This document shows, piece after piece, positions 36,913-46,472 of a stretch of DNA of 58,527 nt. The stretch is from Planktothrix serta PCC 8927 (lineage in GTDB: Bacteria > Cyanobacteriota > Cyanobacteriia > Cyanobacteriales > Microcoleaceae), in assembly GCF_900010725.2 (NCBI RefSeq), contig NZ_LR734877.1, positions 169,431-227,957 on the forward strand, given 5' to 3'. The notes below the pieces were generated by a model. That model was not told the origin of the DNA, did not search any database, and saw only the letters and a program-made list of their open reading frames with translations. The position numbers and the translations under genes are program-made. Within the stretch, counting starts at the first letter, position 1. Every line of letters starts with the position of its first letter.

Positions 36913-38040
36913 ATGAATATAGACTATCAAAATAGCCTCACCCACTTGAGGCAAGAATTATCCCAAACTTTGCCCCAAGTTACCCACCTCCTGCCTCAAT
37001 TTATGTTGGCTGTGGGGGTGGGCTATTTATTTAATCGGTTGCACGTTCCTGTAGGATGGCTGATTGGCCCGATGATCGCGGGAATTATTTATGCTGCGTT
37101 TCACGGTAAACCCCAACCCCTACCCCCGATCTTTTTTATCGTTGGTCAAGCTATCGTTGCGATCGCTACGGCTACAGGGTTTTCACTCCATACCCTAGGG
37201 TTAATGAGGACTTATGCCTTTCCCCTGATGATTTGTATTCTGGTCACAGGGGGTATGAGTGTGGTGAATGGCTATTTTTTAGGACGCTGGGGGAATATTG
37301 ATCGGGCGACGGGTTTTCTCAGTTGTGTTCCTGGGGCGAGTTACAGTTTGATTGCTATGAGTGAGGCAATGGGGGCTGATGCGATCGCCGTTGCTCTGTT
37401 ACAATATCTGCGGATTCTATTAGTTGCAATTATTGTTCCTACCCTCGTCGGCTTCTGGTTTGCGGGTGATGGGACTATCCATTCTGTAGTATCTATTCCC
37501 CTTCAGACTTTACCCGCTTTATCACCGCTTTTCAACTTAGCAATTCTGGGAAGTTGTGGTACGTTAGGGATTATATTAGGGGAAAAGTTTCATTTACCTT
37601 CCTCCTTATTTTTTGGGCCGTTTCTCGTTAGTTTAATGATTTTTTGGACAGTCCCCTATTCCCTTGAAATGCCCTCCTTGCTATTTACCATTGGGTTATT
37701 ATTTGTGGGGTTTTCTATTGGGTTAAAGTTTGATTGGAATAATGCCAAGAAATTAGGGAAAGCTGTTTTACTTGAAATTGTCTTAGTTCTGATATTAATC
37801 CTGTTCTGTTTAGGCGCGGGCTATCTATTTCATCAAATCACCCAAGTTGATACCATGACGGCTATATTGGGTTCTACACCCGGAGGAATTACAGCCATGA
37901 TCGCAACGGTAATTCAACTCGGAGGAGATTCAGGGATTGTATTAGCGATGCAAATGACCCGAATGTTATTGATCTTATTAATTAGTCCTTGGTTTGGCAA
38001 TGTATTAATTAAAAGTCAAAAACAATCTCACCCAACCTAG
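36913..38040 (+). CDS. AbrB-family membrane permease
   Basis: A 375-residue integral membrane protein of the AbrB/AmoA-like permease family, with two repeats of about five helices each. The family blocks LPQFMLAVGVGYLFNRLHVP, PVGWLIGPMIAGI and, in the second half, STPGGITAMIATVIQLGGD are visible; the first half has the matching SCVPGASYSLIAMSEAMGAD. The substrate is unknown. Start ATG 36913 (an in-frame TTG lies three bases upstream). It follows bcp closely and may be cotranscribed. Confidence 0.85.
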   Translation: MNIDYQNSLTHLRQELSQTLPQVTHLLPQFMLAVGVGYLFNRLHVPVGWLIGPMIAGIIYAAFHGKPQPLPPIFFIVGQAIVAIATATGFSLHTLGLMRTYAFPLMICILVTGGMSVVNGYFLGRWGNIDRATGFLSCVPGASYSLIAMSEAMGADAIAVALLQYLRILLVAIIVPTLVGFWFAGDGTIHSVVSIPLQTLPALSPLFNLAILGSCGTLGIILGEKFHLPSSLFFGPFLVSLMIFWTVPYSLEMPSLLFTIGLLFVGFSIGLKFDWNNAKKLGKAVLLEIVLVLILILFCLGAGYLFHQITQVDTMTAILGSTPGGITAMIATVIQLGGDSGIVLAMQMTRMLLILLISPWFGNVLIKSQKQSHPT

Positions 38041-38554
38041 GATGGGCGTAGCCCATCACCAACTCATGGGATTTTTGATGTTACCACAAAGACACGAAGA
38101 CACGAAGAAAGGATTAAGAGGGTTTAAATCTGCTGGATTTATGTTAATTTTTTCTAATCTATTCTGGCAAATCGTTTTGTTTTTTAAAAGATTGTCAGGG
38201 AATCCTGATATTTTATTGAAAATAGCTCTCAAATAGTTGACGAGATTATAGGGCTTCTGGTATACTTAAAAAAACACCACCCAAGGGCTTATTGTGTCTA
38301 TAGCTCAAAATTGGGGCTAAAACCCTGATTATACCGTTAAATATTGTGATTTTTCCCTAAAATTTAGGTAGTGCGATGCACCAATTTTGGGAAGGAAAGA
38401 TCAAGCCCTAAAGCGGTATCTTGACAAAAATTACAATTTATGCAGGTAGAGACGAAGGGGATGTGCTGTTTCCTAGAAACTGGGTTTCCACCTCGGACAA
38501 GCGTACTGGACAGGATTAAAAAACCTCAACTTAATATATAGGAATCCGTGTAGG
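38041..38554. other. Gene-free region with short palindromes
   Basis: There is no convincing coding frame. Right after the permease stop lies GATGGGC-GTA-GCCCATC (38041-38057), a possible terminator. A GACACGAA tandem (about 38093-38107) follows. The rest is unrecognised, apart from the repeat that begins at 38555. Confidence 0.45.
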
Positions 38555-38831
38555 GGTTGTAATATTTTAGGGTAGGGGTGGCGTCCATTGCAAGGAGTGT
38601 CAACTTAATCCACGTTAGCCCTGAACTCAAGTTCGGGCTAAGAAGCTCAAGTCATCTAAAGATGACTCAAAACTTCTCTTTCTTAACCCGTTTTAACGGA
38701 TTTGTAGGGGCGAGGCGCGCCTCGCCCCTACGCCTGAAATTGATTTCAAGGCTTTTGGCGCGATTGTTGACACTGATACGTCCCTCCCAACCCCTACAGG
38801 TTTTAATCACAAATCATTTAGACTTGCTATA
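38555..38831. mobile_element. Nested repeat: MITE end plus multi-hairpin element
   Basis: The outer part contains GTAGGGG near 38555-38575 and, on the right, CCAACCCCTACAGG and a 43-base end (38789-38831) almost identical to the right end of the 27978-28102 MITE. Nested within is a unit from TGTCAAC (38598) to GTTGACA (38772). Its hairpins are AGCCCTGAACTCAAGTTCGG-type, AGTCATCTAAAGATGACT, AACCCGTTTTAACGG and a GTAGGGGCGAGGCG palindrome at 38704-38731. Confidence 0.7.
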
Positions 38832-38833
38832 TT

Positions 38834-39913
38834 GTGTCTGAACTTTTACAACAAACAGAATCCTATTTAAAACAAAAGATTTCCCCCGATGCTAATCAGA
38901 TTGATGGTTGTTCAAAATTACTTCAAAAAGCATTTAATGGATTAGGAGCATTAGGAGTTTTGGGATTAAGAATTCCTCACCGTTGGGGAGGGCCACAACT
39001 CGATGCCGAAACCTGTTTTCAATTTCAAGAATTAATCGCCCGTTATTCAGGAGCGTTAGCCTTTTTACAAACCCAACATCAAAGTGTTGCTGCGATGTTG
39101 ATTCAAAGTTATAACACTCAATTACAAGCCGAATATTTACCCCGAATGAGTCAGGGAAATGCTAAAATCGGTGTAGGCTTTTCCCATTTAAGACGATTAG
39201 GAAATCCCTCAATCATTGCTATTCCTGTAAGGGGAGGCTATCAACTCAATGGCTTTGTTCCTTGGGTAACAGGATGGGGAATTTTTGAAGAATTTGTAGT
39301 TGCTGCAACGTTACCCGATAATCAATCTGTGTGGGGGTTAGTACCATTTTCAGAACAAAAAATAGGGGAAAGTGCGATTAAATTAAGTTCTCCTATGTCT
39401 CTCTGTGCTATGACTTCCACCAATACGGTAACAGCAACTTTTACCCAATGGTTTTTACCTGAAGAAAAAGTAGTTTCTATTCATCCCGTTGGCTGGATGC
39501 AAGAAAATGATCAAACCAAAGTTTTACAAGCCAGTTTCTTAGCGTTAGGCTGTGCTAGAGCAGGATTAGAGATTGTAGAAACAGCTTTTAAAAAAACAGA
39601 GTTTTCCTTTATTCAAGATGCCTTTAATTCCTTAAATCAAGAACTCAATCAATGTCGTTCTCAAATATTTGCGGCTCAAAATCATCCTCAAACTATTAAT
39701 ACTTCCGAAAAATATCAACTCCGCGCCTGGGCGATAGAATTAGCCGTGCGTTGCGCCCAGGCTGCGGTCACAGTCTCCAGTGGTGCCGCCAATTTAAACA
39801 GCCATTCCGCTCAAAGAATCTATCGAGAAGCGTTAGTTTTTACGGTGTCCGGTCAAACAACAGAATTAATGAAGGCTACCCTAGAAAAAATCAAGAATTG
39901 TAAGGTTTTATAA
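38834..39913 (+). CDS. Acyl-CoA dehydrogenase-like flavoprotein
   Basis: A 359-residue protein with the acyl-CoA dehydrogenase plan: a helical start (LGALGVLGLRIPHRWGGPQ), the middle beta domain (IGVGFSHLRR, GYQLNGFVPWVTGW) and a C-terminal helical domain (RAWAIELAVRCAQAAVTVSSG, AQRIYREALVFTVSGQT). The usual catalytic Glu is not clear, so the substrate is unknown. The start is GTG 38834, three bases after the end of a MITE-like element, so promoter and ribosome site must lie in repeat DNA or have been changed by it. Confidence 0.8.
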   Translation: MSELLQQTESYLKQKISPDANQIDGCSKLLQKAFNGLGALGVLGLRIPHRWGGPQLDAETCFQFQELIARYSGALAFLQTQHQSVAAMLIQSYNTQLQAEYLPRMSQGNAKIGVGFSHLRRLGNPSIIAIPVRGGYQLNGFVPWVTGWGIFEEFVVAATLPDNQSVWGLVPFSEQKIGESAIKLSSPMSLCAMTSTNTVTATFTQWFLPEEKVVSIHPVGWMQENDQTKVLQASFLALGCARAGLEIVETAFKKTEFSFIQDAFNSLNQELNQCRSQIFAAQNHPQTINTSEKYQLRAWAIELAVRCAQAAVTVSSGAANLNSHSAQRIYREALVFTVSGQTTELMKATLEKIKNCKVL

Positions 39914-40012
39914 TCTTTGTTGTAACTTGAATGGTAACTCCATTTACCATTATGGTAGATTGCTATGATAGAATATCTCTAAAATCATTAATCTATTGAT
40001 TAATTGAGAGCC

Positions 40013-40831
40013 ATGTCACCACCACAAGAAACACTCCTAAATGGGATAATATTACCGCCCACACAAGATGAACTACCCTTTGACGATGGAGTCCCCATGG
40101 AAACCCAACGCCATAAACTGCAAATGGATTTACTGATTGATCAGTTAATTCCTTGGTTAGAACCGCGAGAAGATGGTTATGTTGGGGGTAATATGTTCCT
40201 CTATTTTAGTTTAGCCCAAGTGCGAAACCAAGACTTCAAAGGCCCCGATTTTTTTGCCGTATTAGGAGTTCCCAAAAAAGAACGAAAAAGTTGGGTCGTT
40301 TGGGAAGAAGGAAAAGCACCCGATGTGATCATTGAACTGTTATCACCCAGTACCGCCCAAGAAGATAAAACCAACAAAAAACTCATCTATCAAAATCAAG
40401 TTCGAGTTCCTGAATATTTCTGGTATGATCCCTTTAATCCCGATGATTGGGCAGGATTTACATTGAAAAATGGTATTTATGAACCGATTATTTTAGATCA
40501 ACAAGGACGCTTACTCAGTCAACAATTAGGCTTATCATTACTGCGATGGTCAGGTGTTTATAAAACTGTCGAAACAGTATGGTTAAGATGGGCAACTCCA
40601 GAGGGTGAAATTCTTCCCACACCCGATGAATTATCCGCCCAAAAAGCCGAAGAAGCTCAACATCAAGCCGAACAAGCCCAACGCCAAGCTGAACAAGCCC
40701 AACTTCAAGCTGAACAAGCTCAATTTCAAGCTGAACAAGCCCAACAGCGTTCCCAAGAGTTAGAAGCGTTGCTCAACCGCTACCGTCAACAGTTCGGCGA
40801 ATTACCCGAATCTAGTTCTGATCACTTTTAA
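40013..40831 (+). CDS. Uma2-family protein with C-terminal coiled coil
   Basis: A 272-residue Uma2/DUF820 protein. The nuclease-like domain (residues 1-190) includes GNMFLYFS, FKGPDFFAV with the catalytic-type Asp, and PDVIIELLSPSTAQED. Residues 205-255 are a coiled coil of five imperfect heptads of the AEQAQxQ type, coded by near-identical 21-base units (40660-40745), then an ELEALLNRYRQQFG tail. ATG 40013 is preferred over TTG 40004. The function is unknown. Confidence 0.85.
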   Translation: MSPPQETLLNGIILPPTQDELPFDDGVPMETQRHKLQMDLLIDQLIPWLEPREDGYVGGNMFLYFSLAQVRNQDFKGPDFFAVLGVPKKERKSWVVWEEGKAPDVIIELLSPSTAQEDKTNKKLIYQNQVRVPEYFWYDPFNPDDWAGFTLKNGIYEPIILDQQGRLLSQQLGLSLLRWSGVYKTVETVWLRWATPEGEILPTPDELSAQKAEEAQHQAEQAQRQAEQAQLQAEQAQFQAEQAQQRSQELEALLNRYRQQFGELPESSSDHF

Positions 40832-40903
40832 GATCAAACGGGGTATTCTCAAAATAGGTGCTATTAAAGCCAACTAATCGAAAATCCGAGGAAGGTATTA
40901 GCC

Positions 40904-41329
40904 ATGAATCCCGCCGAGAAAGAATCCTTAGAAAGGCAATATGGAGCAGAGCGTATCCGCAAAATGGAACGCTCTAAGCAAGTACAAAAAGTCATTATGA
41001 TCCTATCAATGGTATCTTTTTTTGGAGCCAGTATTTTTGGATTAGGGAAAGTTTTCAAAGGAGTCTTTGACAAAGAACCTCAACCGACTCAACCCACAGA
41101 AGAACAATCTGCAACCGCTTTATTACAAAAACAAGAAAAAGGCTATGAAACGGTATTAAAACGGGAACCCAATAACCCAACAGCTTTAGAAGGGTTGCTA
41201 AATGTTCGACTACAACAGAATAATATTAAGGAGGCAATTGAACCGTTAGAGACGTTAGTTAAATTATATCCTGATCGGCAGGATTATCAAAATTCATTAA
41301 CTGAATTAAAACAGAAAAATAAAAAATAA
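40904..41329 (+). CDS. Membrane-anchored TPR-like protein
   Basis: A 141-residue protein. It has a charged N terminus (NPAEKESLERQYGAERIRKM), one transmembrane helix (about 28-48, VIMILSMVSFFGASIFGLG), a Pro/Gln linker, and about two TPR motifs (YETVLKREPNNPTALEGLLN; AIEPLETLVKLYPDRQDYQN). Similar small tetratricopeptide proteins are common in cyanobacteria. Start ATG 40904. It lies eight bases before the nucleotidyltransferase gene, so it may share an operon with the MntA/HepT-like pair. Confidence 0.75.
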   Translation: MNPAEKESLERQYGAERIRKMERSKQVQKVIMILSMVSFFGASIFGLGKVFKGVFDKEPQPTQPTEEQSATALLQKQEKGYETVLKREPNNPTALEGLLNVRLQQNNIKEAIEPLETLVKLYPDRQDYQNSLTELKQKNKK

Positions 41330-41337
41330 ATCCAGTC

Positions 41338-41697
41338 ATGAAACATTTAGACTACTGGATAAAACAGCAAAAACAGCAACAGTTAGAAGATCAAATTAGA
41401 ACAGAACAAGCCAGAACAGAAGTTCAAGCGATTGTTAAAGTATTAATAGAACGATTTTCTATTAAAAAAATTATTCTGTTTGGTTCTTTAGTTCGAGGAA
41501 AATTTCATGAAAACTCTGATATTGATTTAGCGGTAGAAGGAGTTCCCAAAAGGGATTATTTTACAGCCGTTGCGATCGCTAACAACCTAACATCCCGATG
41601 GGTAGATTTAAAACCCCTAGAAGACTTAGAACCTCACTTTCGAGAAAGGGTTTTAGCCACAGGAGAATCTGTTTATGAAGCCAATGTCAGCAAGTAA
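41338..41697 (+). CDS. MntA-like nucleotidyltransferase (antitoxin candidate)
   Basis: A 119-residue minimal nucleotidyltransferase. KIILFGSLVRGKFHENSDIDLAV shows the GSxxRG and DxD active-site motifs. In MntA/HepT systems this enzyme neutralises a HEPN ribonuclease by AMPylation. Here an additional Gln/Glu-rich helix of about 35 residues precedes the core. The stop (41697) lies inside the next gene by 23 bases, and the pair should be translationally coupled. Confidence 0.8.
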   Translation: MKHLDYWIKQQKQQQLEDQIRTEQARTEVQAIVKVLIERFSIKKIILFGSLVRGKFHENSDIDLAVEGVPKRDYFTAVAIANNLTSRWVDLKPLEDLEPHFRERVLATGESVYEANVSK

Positions 41698-42175
41698 AAT
41701 TAGAGAACTAGCGACGGATATTGAAATTGAGTTAGAACGTTTAGGAAGGTTGGAATTAGCGATCGCTCAAGTCCATGAGGAAATTCGACGTGATCCAGAA
41801 AGATCGGCAATTTTTTATGAAAGTCTAGCCTTAAAGTTACATAACTTTTATACAGGTTGTGAGCGGATTTTTCAACTCATTGTTTCTGAATTAAATGGTT
41901 CTTTACCCTCAAGTTTTGATTGGCATAAAAGACTTTTAAATAGAATGAGTATAGAAAGAGAAGGGTTGCCAGCAGTTTTGACTTCAGACACAGTTGTTCG
42001 GTTAAATGAGTATCTAGGTTTTAGGCATATTGTTAGAAATTTGTATGGTTTTGAATTAGATCCAAACAGGCTAGAAAAACTTGTTGAACATTATCCTACG
42101 GTTTGGCATCAAGTTAACTTTGAACTCAGAGAATTTATCAATTGGCTTAGACAACTCTCTGAACAGTTAGAATAA
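41675..42175 (+). CDS. HepT-like HEPN-domain protein (toxin candidate)
   Basis: A 166-residue HEPN-family helical protein. The catalytic-type motif lies in GFRHIVRNLYGFELDP: the Rx4HxY pattern is recognisable, but the His position is Asn (R-H-I-V-R-N-L-Y). A paired MntA-like gene overlaps it by 23 bases, which is the usual HepT/MntA order reversed in some systems. Start ATG 41675 (a second ATG is at 41684). Whether it still cleaves RNA is uncertain. Confidence 0.7.
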   Translation: MKPMSASKIRELATDIEIELERLGRLELAIAQVHEEIRRDPERSAIFYESLALKLHNFYTGCERIFQLIVSELNGSLPSSFDWHKRLLNRMSIEREGLPAVLTSDTVVRLNEYLGFRHIVRNLYGFELDPNRLEKLVEHYPTVWHQVNFELREFINWLRQLSEQLE

Positions 42176-42197
42176 TCAAAAGTTACGAGTGTAAATA

Positions 42198-42250
42198 GTT
42201 GTTGAGCTTTAGCCCTCTCTGCTTTCCTTTTAGGGCTAAAGCCCAACAAC
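42198..42250. repeat. Palindromic repeat, GCTTTAGCCCT family
   Basis: Arms of 19 bases with one mismatch (42198-42216 and 42232-42250), closely related to 8671-8727. It lies between the HEPN gene and the convergent GT41 relic and encodes the last residues (VVGL) of that relic. Confidence 0.7.
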
Positions 42251-42525
42251 GGTTTGATAAAATTCCTCTAATGCAGCCACACAAACCTGATCATCAAAAA
42301 TCAGATGATGGCGATCGCTCATTTGTTCAGAAATTGTTTTGCGCCATACAGGATCTAACCCTAATTTAACTGCTATTTTAACATATTCTGCTTCATTTTC
42401 TGCAATTGTTTCTGTTAAGCCGATCATTTTTAGGAAACTATCAGCATGACGTCCGCGCATAAATTCCCCAGGGCAAGTTACAATGGGTAAATTACAAGCG
42501 ATCGCTTCTAAGGTGGGAGGATTGA
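42236..42525 (-). pseudogene. 3' fragment of a SPINDLY/GT41-type glycosyltransferase
   Basis: Read on the minus strand this gives LEAIACNLPIVTCPGEF and MRGRHADSFLKMIGLTETIA, then a Trp/His-rich end and a stop at 42236. It is the conserved C terminus of the O-GlcNAc-transferase-like (SPINDLY) proteins. Upstream, an in-frame stop (about 42529-42531) and the loss of homology show that the rest (over 600 residues) is gone. The intact protein at 53395-55632 is a related but distinct copy. Confidence 0.8.
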
Positions 42526-42606
42526 AAATTCCCTAATCCCCGTATATACATATAATAACCTTATTTTCATCCGAGAAAACCTGCGTTGATCAAAATTGGG
42601 ACAGAT

Positions 42607-44226
42607 ATGATCAGGAAAATAACTAAGTTGAGACAATTGCTGGACTCACAACAGTTAGAGTTTCTCATGGAAGCTCATAATGGATTAAGTGCTAGAATTG
42701 TAGAAGAAACTGGGTTTAAAGGCATTTGGGCGAGTGGTCTTTCCATCTCCGCAGCGCTAGGCGTTCGAGATAATAATGAGGCTAGTTGGACACAAGTGTT
42801 AGAAGTGCTTGAATTTATGTCCGATGCCACATCCATTCCAATTTTGTTGGATGGAGATACGGGTTATGGTAACTTTAATAATGTTCGTCGTTTAGTTAAA
42901 AAATTAGAACAACGGGGAATTGCTGGCGTTTGCATAGAAGATAAAGTCTTTCCTAAAACCAACAGTTTTATCAATGGAACAGCCCAACCTTTAGCGGATA
43001 TTGACGAATTTTGTGGAAAAATTAAGGCAGCTAAAGATGCTCAATTAGATGAAGATTTTGTCGTGATTGCTAGAATTGAAGCGTTTATTGCTGGATGGGG
43101 TTTATCGGAAGCTTTAAAACGAGCCGAAGCTTATCATCAAGCTGGAGCGAATGGGATTTTAATTCACAGTTCCTTACGAGTCCCCGATGAAATTTTAGCG
43201 TTTAAACAAGAGTGGGGAAATCGATGCCCTGTTGTGATTGTTCCCACTAAATATTATACCACACCGACTCAAGTTTTTCGAGATTATCAATTTTCAATTG
43301 CCATCTGGGCTAATCAGGTTTGTCGAGCCGCCATAACAGCAATGCAGCAAGCAACAAAACGAATTTTTACAGAAGAAAATTTATTAAATATTGAAGAAGA
43401 TATTGTTCCCGTTTCAGAAGTTTTTAGATTACAAGGAGCTTTAGAATTACAAGCGGCTGAAAAGCGTTATCTTCCTCAAAATCAAAAACAAAGCAGTGCC
43501 TTACTCTTAGCCGCATCAAGAGGAATTGAGTTGGGAGAATTTACCCTCGATAAACCTAAGTGTATGCTGGAGTTAAGGGGCAAACCTTTACTCTCTCAAG
43601 TGGCAGATACTTACCGAATGGTTGGGATTAAAGAGATTACTGTGGTTCGCGGATATAAGAAAGAGGTTATTAATTTACCCAATCTCAATTATATTGACAA
43701 CGATGATTATGACTCAACAGGGGAATTGATATCACTTCAGTTAGGCTTACAAAAATTTTCAGAAGGAAATCAGGATTTAATCATCGGTTATGGCGATGTT
43801 TTATTTAAAAAGTATGTCTTGCAACTGTTATTAGATAATAATCATGATTTTGTAGTAGTTGTTGATGCAAATAGCCAAGGTCAATCTAATTCTGTTCGCC
43901 CAGATTATGTTAGTTGTTCATTACCCAATTCTAAACAAGCTTTTTATACTGAGGTTTATTTACAGCAAATTAACAATCAACTTTCAAAATCGGAAAGTTG
44001 TGGGATGTGGACAGGAACTTTAAAAGTTTCTAGTCAAGGTCAAAATATCTTACGGGATACCTTGAAAACTTTACTGTTAGAAGAAACTGCACAGAAACAA
44101 GGAAGAATGCCAACCTTAATCAATGAAATTATTAAGCTTGGATATCCAATTCAGGTAATTTATATTACTGGCAATTGGTTAGATGTCGATGAAATTGAAG
44201 ATATGATTAAAGCAGGGAGTTTCTAA
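42607..44226 (+). CDS. aepX: Phosphoenolpyruvate mutase fused to a nucleotidyltransferase
   Basis: A 539-residue bifunctional enzyme. Residues 1-290 are PEP phosphomutase, which rearranges PEP to phosphonopyruvate, the entry step to nearly all phosphonates; [11 protein letters not shown] at 111-121 is the diagnostic PepM motif, with DGDTGYGN nearby for Mg. Residues 305-539 are an NTP-transferase domain ([31 protein letters not shown]) whose usual GxGxR loop is changed to AASRG. Such fusions (PntC type) make CMP-2-aminoethylphosphonate. I chose ATG 42607 over TTG 42586. It is the first gene of a six-gene operon. Confidence 0.92.
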   Translation: MIRKITKLRQLLDSQQLEFLMEAHNGLSARIVEETGFKGIWASGLSISAALGVRDNNEASWTQVLEVLEFMSDATSIPILLDGDTGYGNFNNVRRLVKKLEQRGIAGVCIEDKVFPKTNSFINGTAQPLADIDEFCGKIKAAKDAQLDEDFVVIARIEAFIAGWGLSEALKRAEAYHQAGANGILIHSSLRVPDEILAFKQEWGNRCPVVIVPTKYYTTPTQVFRDYQFSIAIWANQVCRAAITAMQQATKRIFTEENLLNIEEDIVPVSEVFRLQGALELQAAEKRYLPQNQKQSSALLLAASRGIELGEFTLDKPKCMLELRGKPLLSQVADTYRMVGIKEITVVRGYKKEVINLPNLNYIDNDDYDSTGELISLQLGLQKFSEGNQDLIIGYGDVLFKKYVLQLLLDNNHDFVVVVDANSQGQSNSVRPDYVSCSLPNSKQAFYTEVYLQQINNQLSKSESCGMWTGTLKVSSQGQNILRDTLKTLLLEETAQKQGRMPTLINEIIKLGYPIQVIYITGNWLDVDEIEDMIKAGSF

Positions 44227-45371
44227 TGATTCCAGCCGAAACGTTTATTCAAGCAACACAAAAGTTAGGATTTGGATTATATACAGGTGTTCCCTGTTCC
44301 TATCTGACACCTTTCATTAATTATGTGATTGATTCTACGGATTTACGCTATGTGGGGGCAGCTAATGAAGGGGATGCTGTAGCGATCGCATCGGGTGCAG
44401 AATTAACCGGAATTCCCAGTATTGTTATGTTTCAAAACTCTGGGTTAGGAAATGCGGTTAACCCCTTAACATCCCTCAATCAAACCTTTAAAATTCCCAT
44501 CCTAATTATTGTGACATGGCGGGGTCAACCCGATGGGGTTGCTGATGAACCTCAACATCATCTAATGGGACAAATTACACCGCAATTGCTGGAATTAATG
44601 CAAATTCCCTGGGATTATTTCCCCACAGAAGTTGAGGAAATTCAACCGACATTAAACCGGGCAATGGAACATCTGAAAACCCAGCAAACTCCTTATGCTT
44701 TAATTATGAAAAAAGGATCAGTGGAGTCTTGCCCTTTGAATTCTAGCCTACCCCCTAAACCTGATCAAGTTCCGAATACTTCAGCACAATTTGAATCTCA
44801 TGAAAGTTATAGTCGCCATGACATTTTGAAAGCAATTAAAAATCAGATTCAACCCTCAGATATTCTGTTAGCAACAACAGGCTATTGTGGTCGAGAACTG
44901 TATGCCATTGAAGATTGCCAGAATCAATTTTATATGGTTGGGTCAATGGGATGTGCTTCCAGTCTTGGCTTAGGAATTGCTTTGAATAAACCTCAACACC
45001 GTGTTATTGTTTTAGATGGAGATGGAGCCGCTTTAATGCGTTTAGGAGCCTTAGCAACTATTGGTTATGAACGGCCAACGAACCTTATTCATATTTTATT
45101 AGATAATCAATGCCATGAATCCACAGGAGGTCAATCTACCGTTTCCCATTCTATTGATTTTAGCGCGATCGCCTCGGCTTGCGGTTATGAAAAATTAGCC
45201 TGTTTAACGACACCCGAACAACTACAAAGTGCTTTAAGTTCCCCTTCAGAACAATTGACTTTCCTACACGTTAAAATCAAACCAGGAATTCCAAAACAAT
45301 TACCTCGACCCACCATTACCCCTCCTGAAGTTGCCCAACGTTTACGACAATTTTTATTAACCCAAGTATGA
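44226..45371 (+). CDS. aepY: Phosphonopyruvate decarboxylase
   Basis: A 381-residue thiamine-diphosphate enzyme that converts phosphonopyruvate to phosphonoacetaldehyde and makes the PepM step irreversible. Visible are GVPCSYLTPFI near the start, the Glu in AANEGDAVAIASG, and the ThDP/Mg motif GDGAALMRLGAL followed by DNQCHESTGGQ. The length is normal. Its ATG overlaps the previous stop (TAATG), giving tight coupling. Confidence 0.95.
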   Translation: MIPAETFIQATQKLGFGLYTGVPCSYLTPFINYVIDSTDLRYVGAANEGDAVAIASGAELTGIPSIVMFQNSGLGNAVNPLTSLNQTFKIPILIIVTWRGQPDGVADEPQHHLMGQITPQLLELMQIPWDYFPTEVEEIQPTLNRAMEHLKTQQTPYALIMKKGSVESCPLNSSLPPKPDQVPNTSAQFESHESYSRHDILKAIKNQIQPSDILLATTGYCGRELYAIEDCQNQFYMVGSMGCASSLGLGIALNKPQHRVIVLDGDGAALMRLGALATIGYERPTNLIHILLDNQCHESTGGQSTVSHSIDFSAIASACGYEKLACLTTPEQLQSALSSPSEQLTFLHVKIKPGIPKQLPRPTITPPEVAQRLRQFLLTQV

Positions 45372-46462
45372 AAATTCCCCATCGTCCTATTTTACTAAAC
45401 CCTGGCCCAGTAACTCTGAGTGAAAGAGTTCGTAAAGCTTTATTGCGAGAAGATTTATGCCATCGAGAACCAGAATTTGCTGAATTAATATTAGACATCA
45501 AAACTCGTTTATTGCAGGTTTATCCAGAAGCGACAAAAGATTATGAAGCCATTATTTTAACAGGTTCAGGAACCTCGGCTGTAGAAGCGATGCTATCAAC
45601 TTTAATTCCTCCATCAGGAAAAGCTTTAGTTGTCGCCAATGGGGTTTATGGAGAACGGATGGCTAAAATGATTCAAACTCACAATAAACCCTTAACAATC
45701 GTCAAATCTGCTTGGGATGAACCGATGAATCTCAATGAAGTTGAGAACTGTTTAAACCAAGATTCAACCATTACCCATATCGTAGCCGTTCACCATGAAA
45801 CAACGACAGGACGATTAAATGATATCGAAAAATTAGGAGAAATTTGCTACAATAAAAATATTGCTTTATTGTTAGATTGTGTCTCTAGTTTTGCAGCAGA
45901 AACCTTAAAATTCTCCCAGTGGAATTTAGAAGCTTGTGCCGCAACAGCTAATAAGTGTTTGCATGGGGTTCCAGGGTTGTCATTTGTTGTGGTGAAAAAA
46001 TCCGTCTTTGAGTCTCGTCCCTCGGCCGCTAATACCCTATATCTTGACCTTTATCCCTATCAAAAACAGCAACAAGAAGGTTACTCACCCTTTACTCAAG
46101 CCGTACAAATTAGTTATGCTTTGCAAGAAGCTTTAAAAGAATTAGAAGATTTAGGAGGATGGAAAACGAGACAACAGTTATATCAATATCGCTCTCACCA
46201 AATTCAAAATAAATTACAAAGTTTGGGAATTAAAACTCTTTTAGAACCTCAAGCTTATTCCTGTGTTTTAAAGTCTTATCAGTTACCGACGGGCTACACT
46301 TATCAGCAAATTCATGATCACTTAAAACAATCAGGTTTTGTCATTTATGCAGGACAAGGAGGGTTAGAAAACCGTATTTTCCGTATTGCTAATATGGGAG
46401 ATATTCAAGAAATTGAAATTCAATATCTTCTAGAATGCTTTGAAAAATTACTTCAATCTTAA
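45368..46462 (+). CDS. 2-aminoethylphosphonate aminotransferase
   Basis: A 364-residue fold-type-I PLP aminotransferase of the AEP/alanine-glyoxylate group. LNPGPVTLSERVRKALL is the typical start, ILTGSGTSAVEAML binds PLP phosphate, and the Schiff-base Lys is in ANKCLHGVPGL. In this operon it should run toward synthesis, aminating phosphonoacetaldehyde to AEP; PhnW, its relative, runs the other way in catabolism. It overlaps aepY by four bases (ATGA). No phosphonate-degradation genes are nearby. Confidence 0.9.
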   Translation: MKIPHRPILLNPGPVTLSERVRKALLREDLCHREPEFAELILDIKTRLLQVYPEATKDYEAIILTGSGTSAVEAMLSTLIPPSGKALVVANGVYGERMAKMIQTHNKPLTIVKSAWDEPMNLNEVENCLNQDSTITHIVAVHHETTTGRLNDIEKLGEICYNKNIALLLDCVSSFAAETLKFSQWNLEACAATANKCLHGVPGLSFVVVKKSVFESRPSAANTLYLDLYPYQKQQQEGYSPFTQAVQISYALQEALKELEDLGGWKTRQQLYQYRSHQIQNKLQSLGIKTLLEPQAYSCVLKSYQLPTGYTYQQIHDHLKQSGFVIYAGQGGLENRIFRIANMGDIQEIEIQYLLECFEKLLQS

Positions 46463-46472
46463 AGGAGGGTTT

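Noticed and set aside
38578-38841. Open frame of 87 codons through the repeat region
   Set aside because: It reads through palindromes and a MITE end and lacks a ribosome site; composition follows the repeats.
45368-46462. AEP aminotransferase as a catabolic PhnW
   Set aside because: No phosphonatase, phosphonoacetate hydrolase or phosphonate transporter is nearby, while PepM and the decarboxylase directly precede it.
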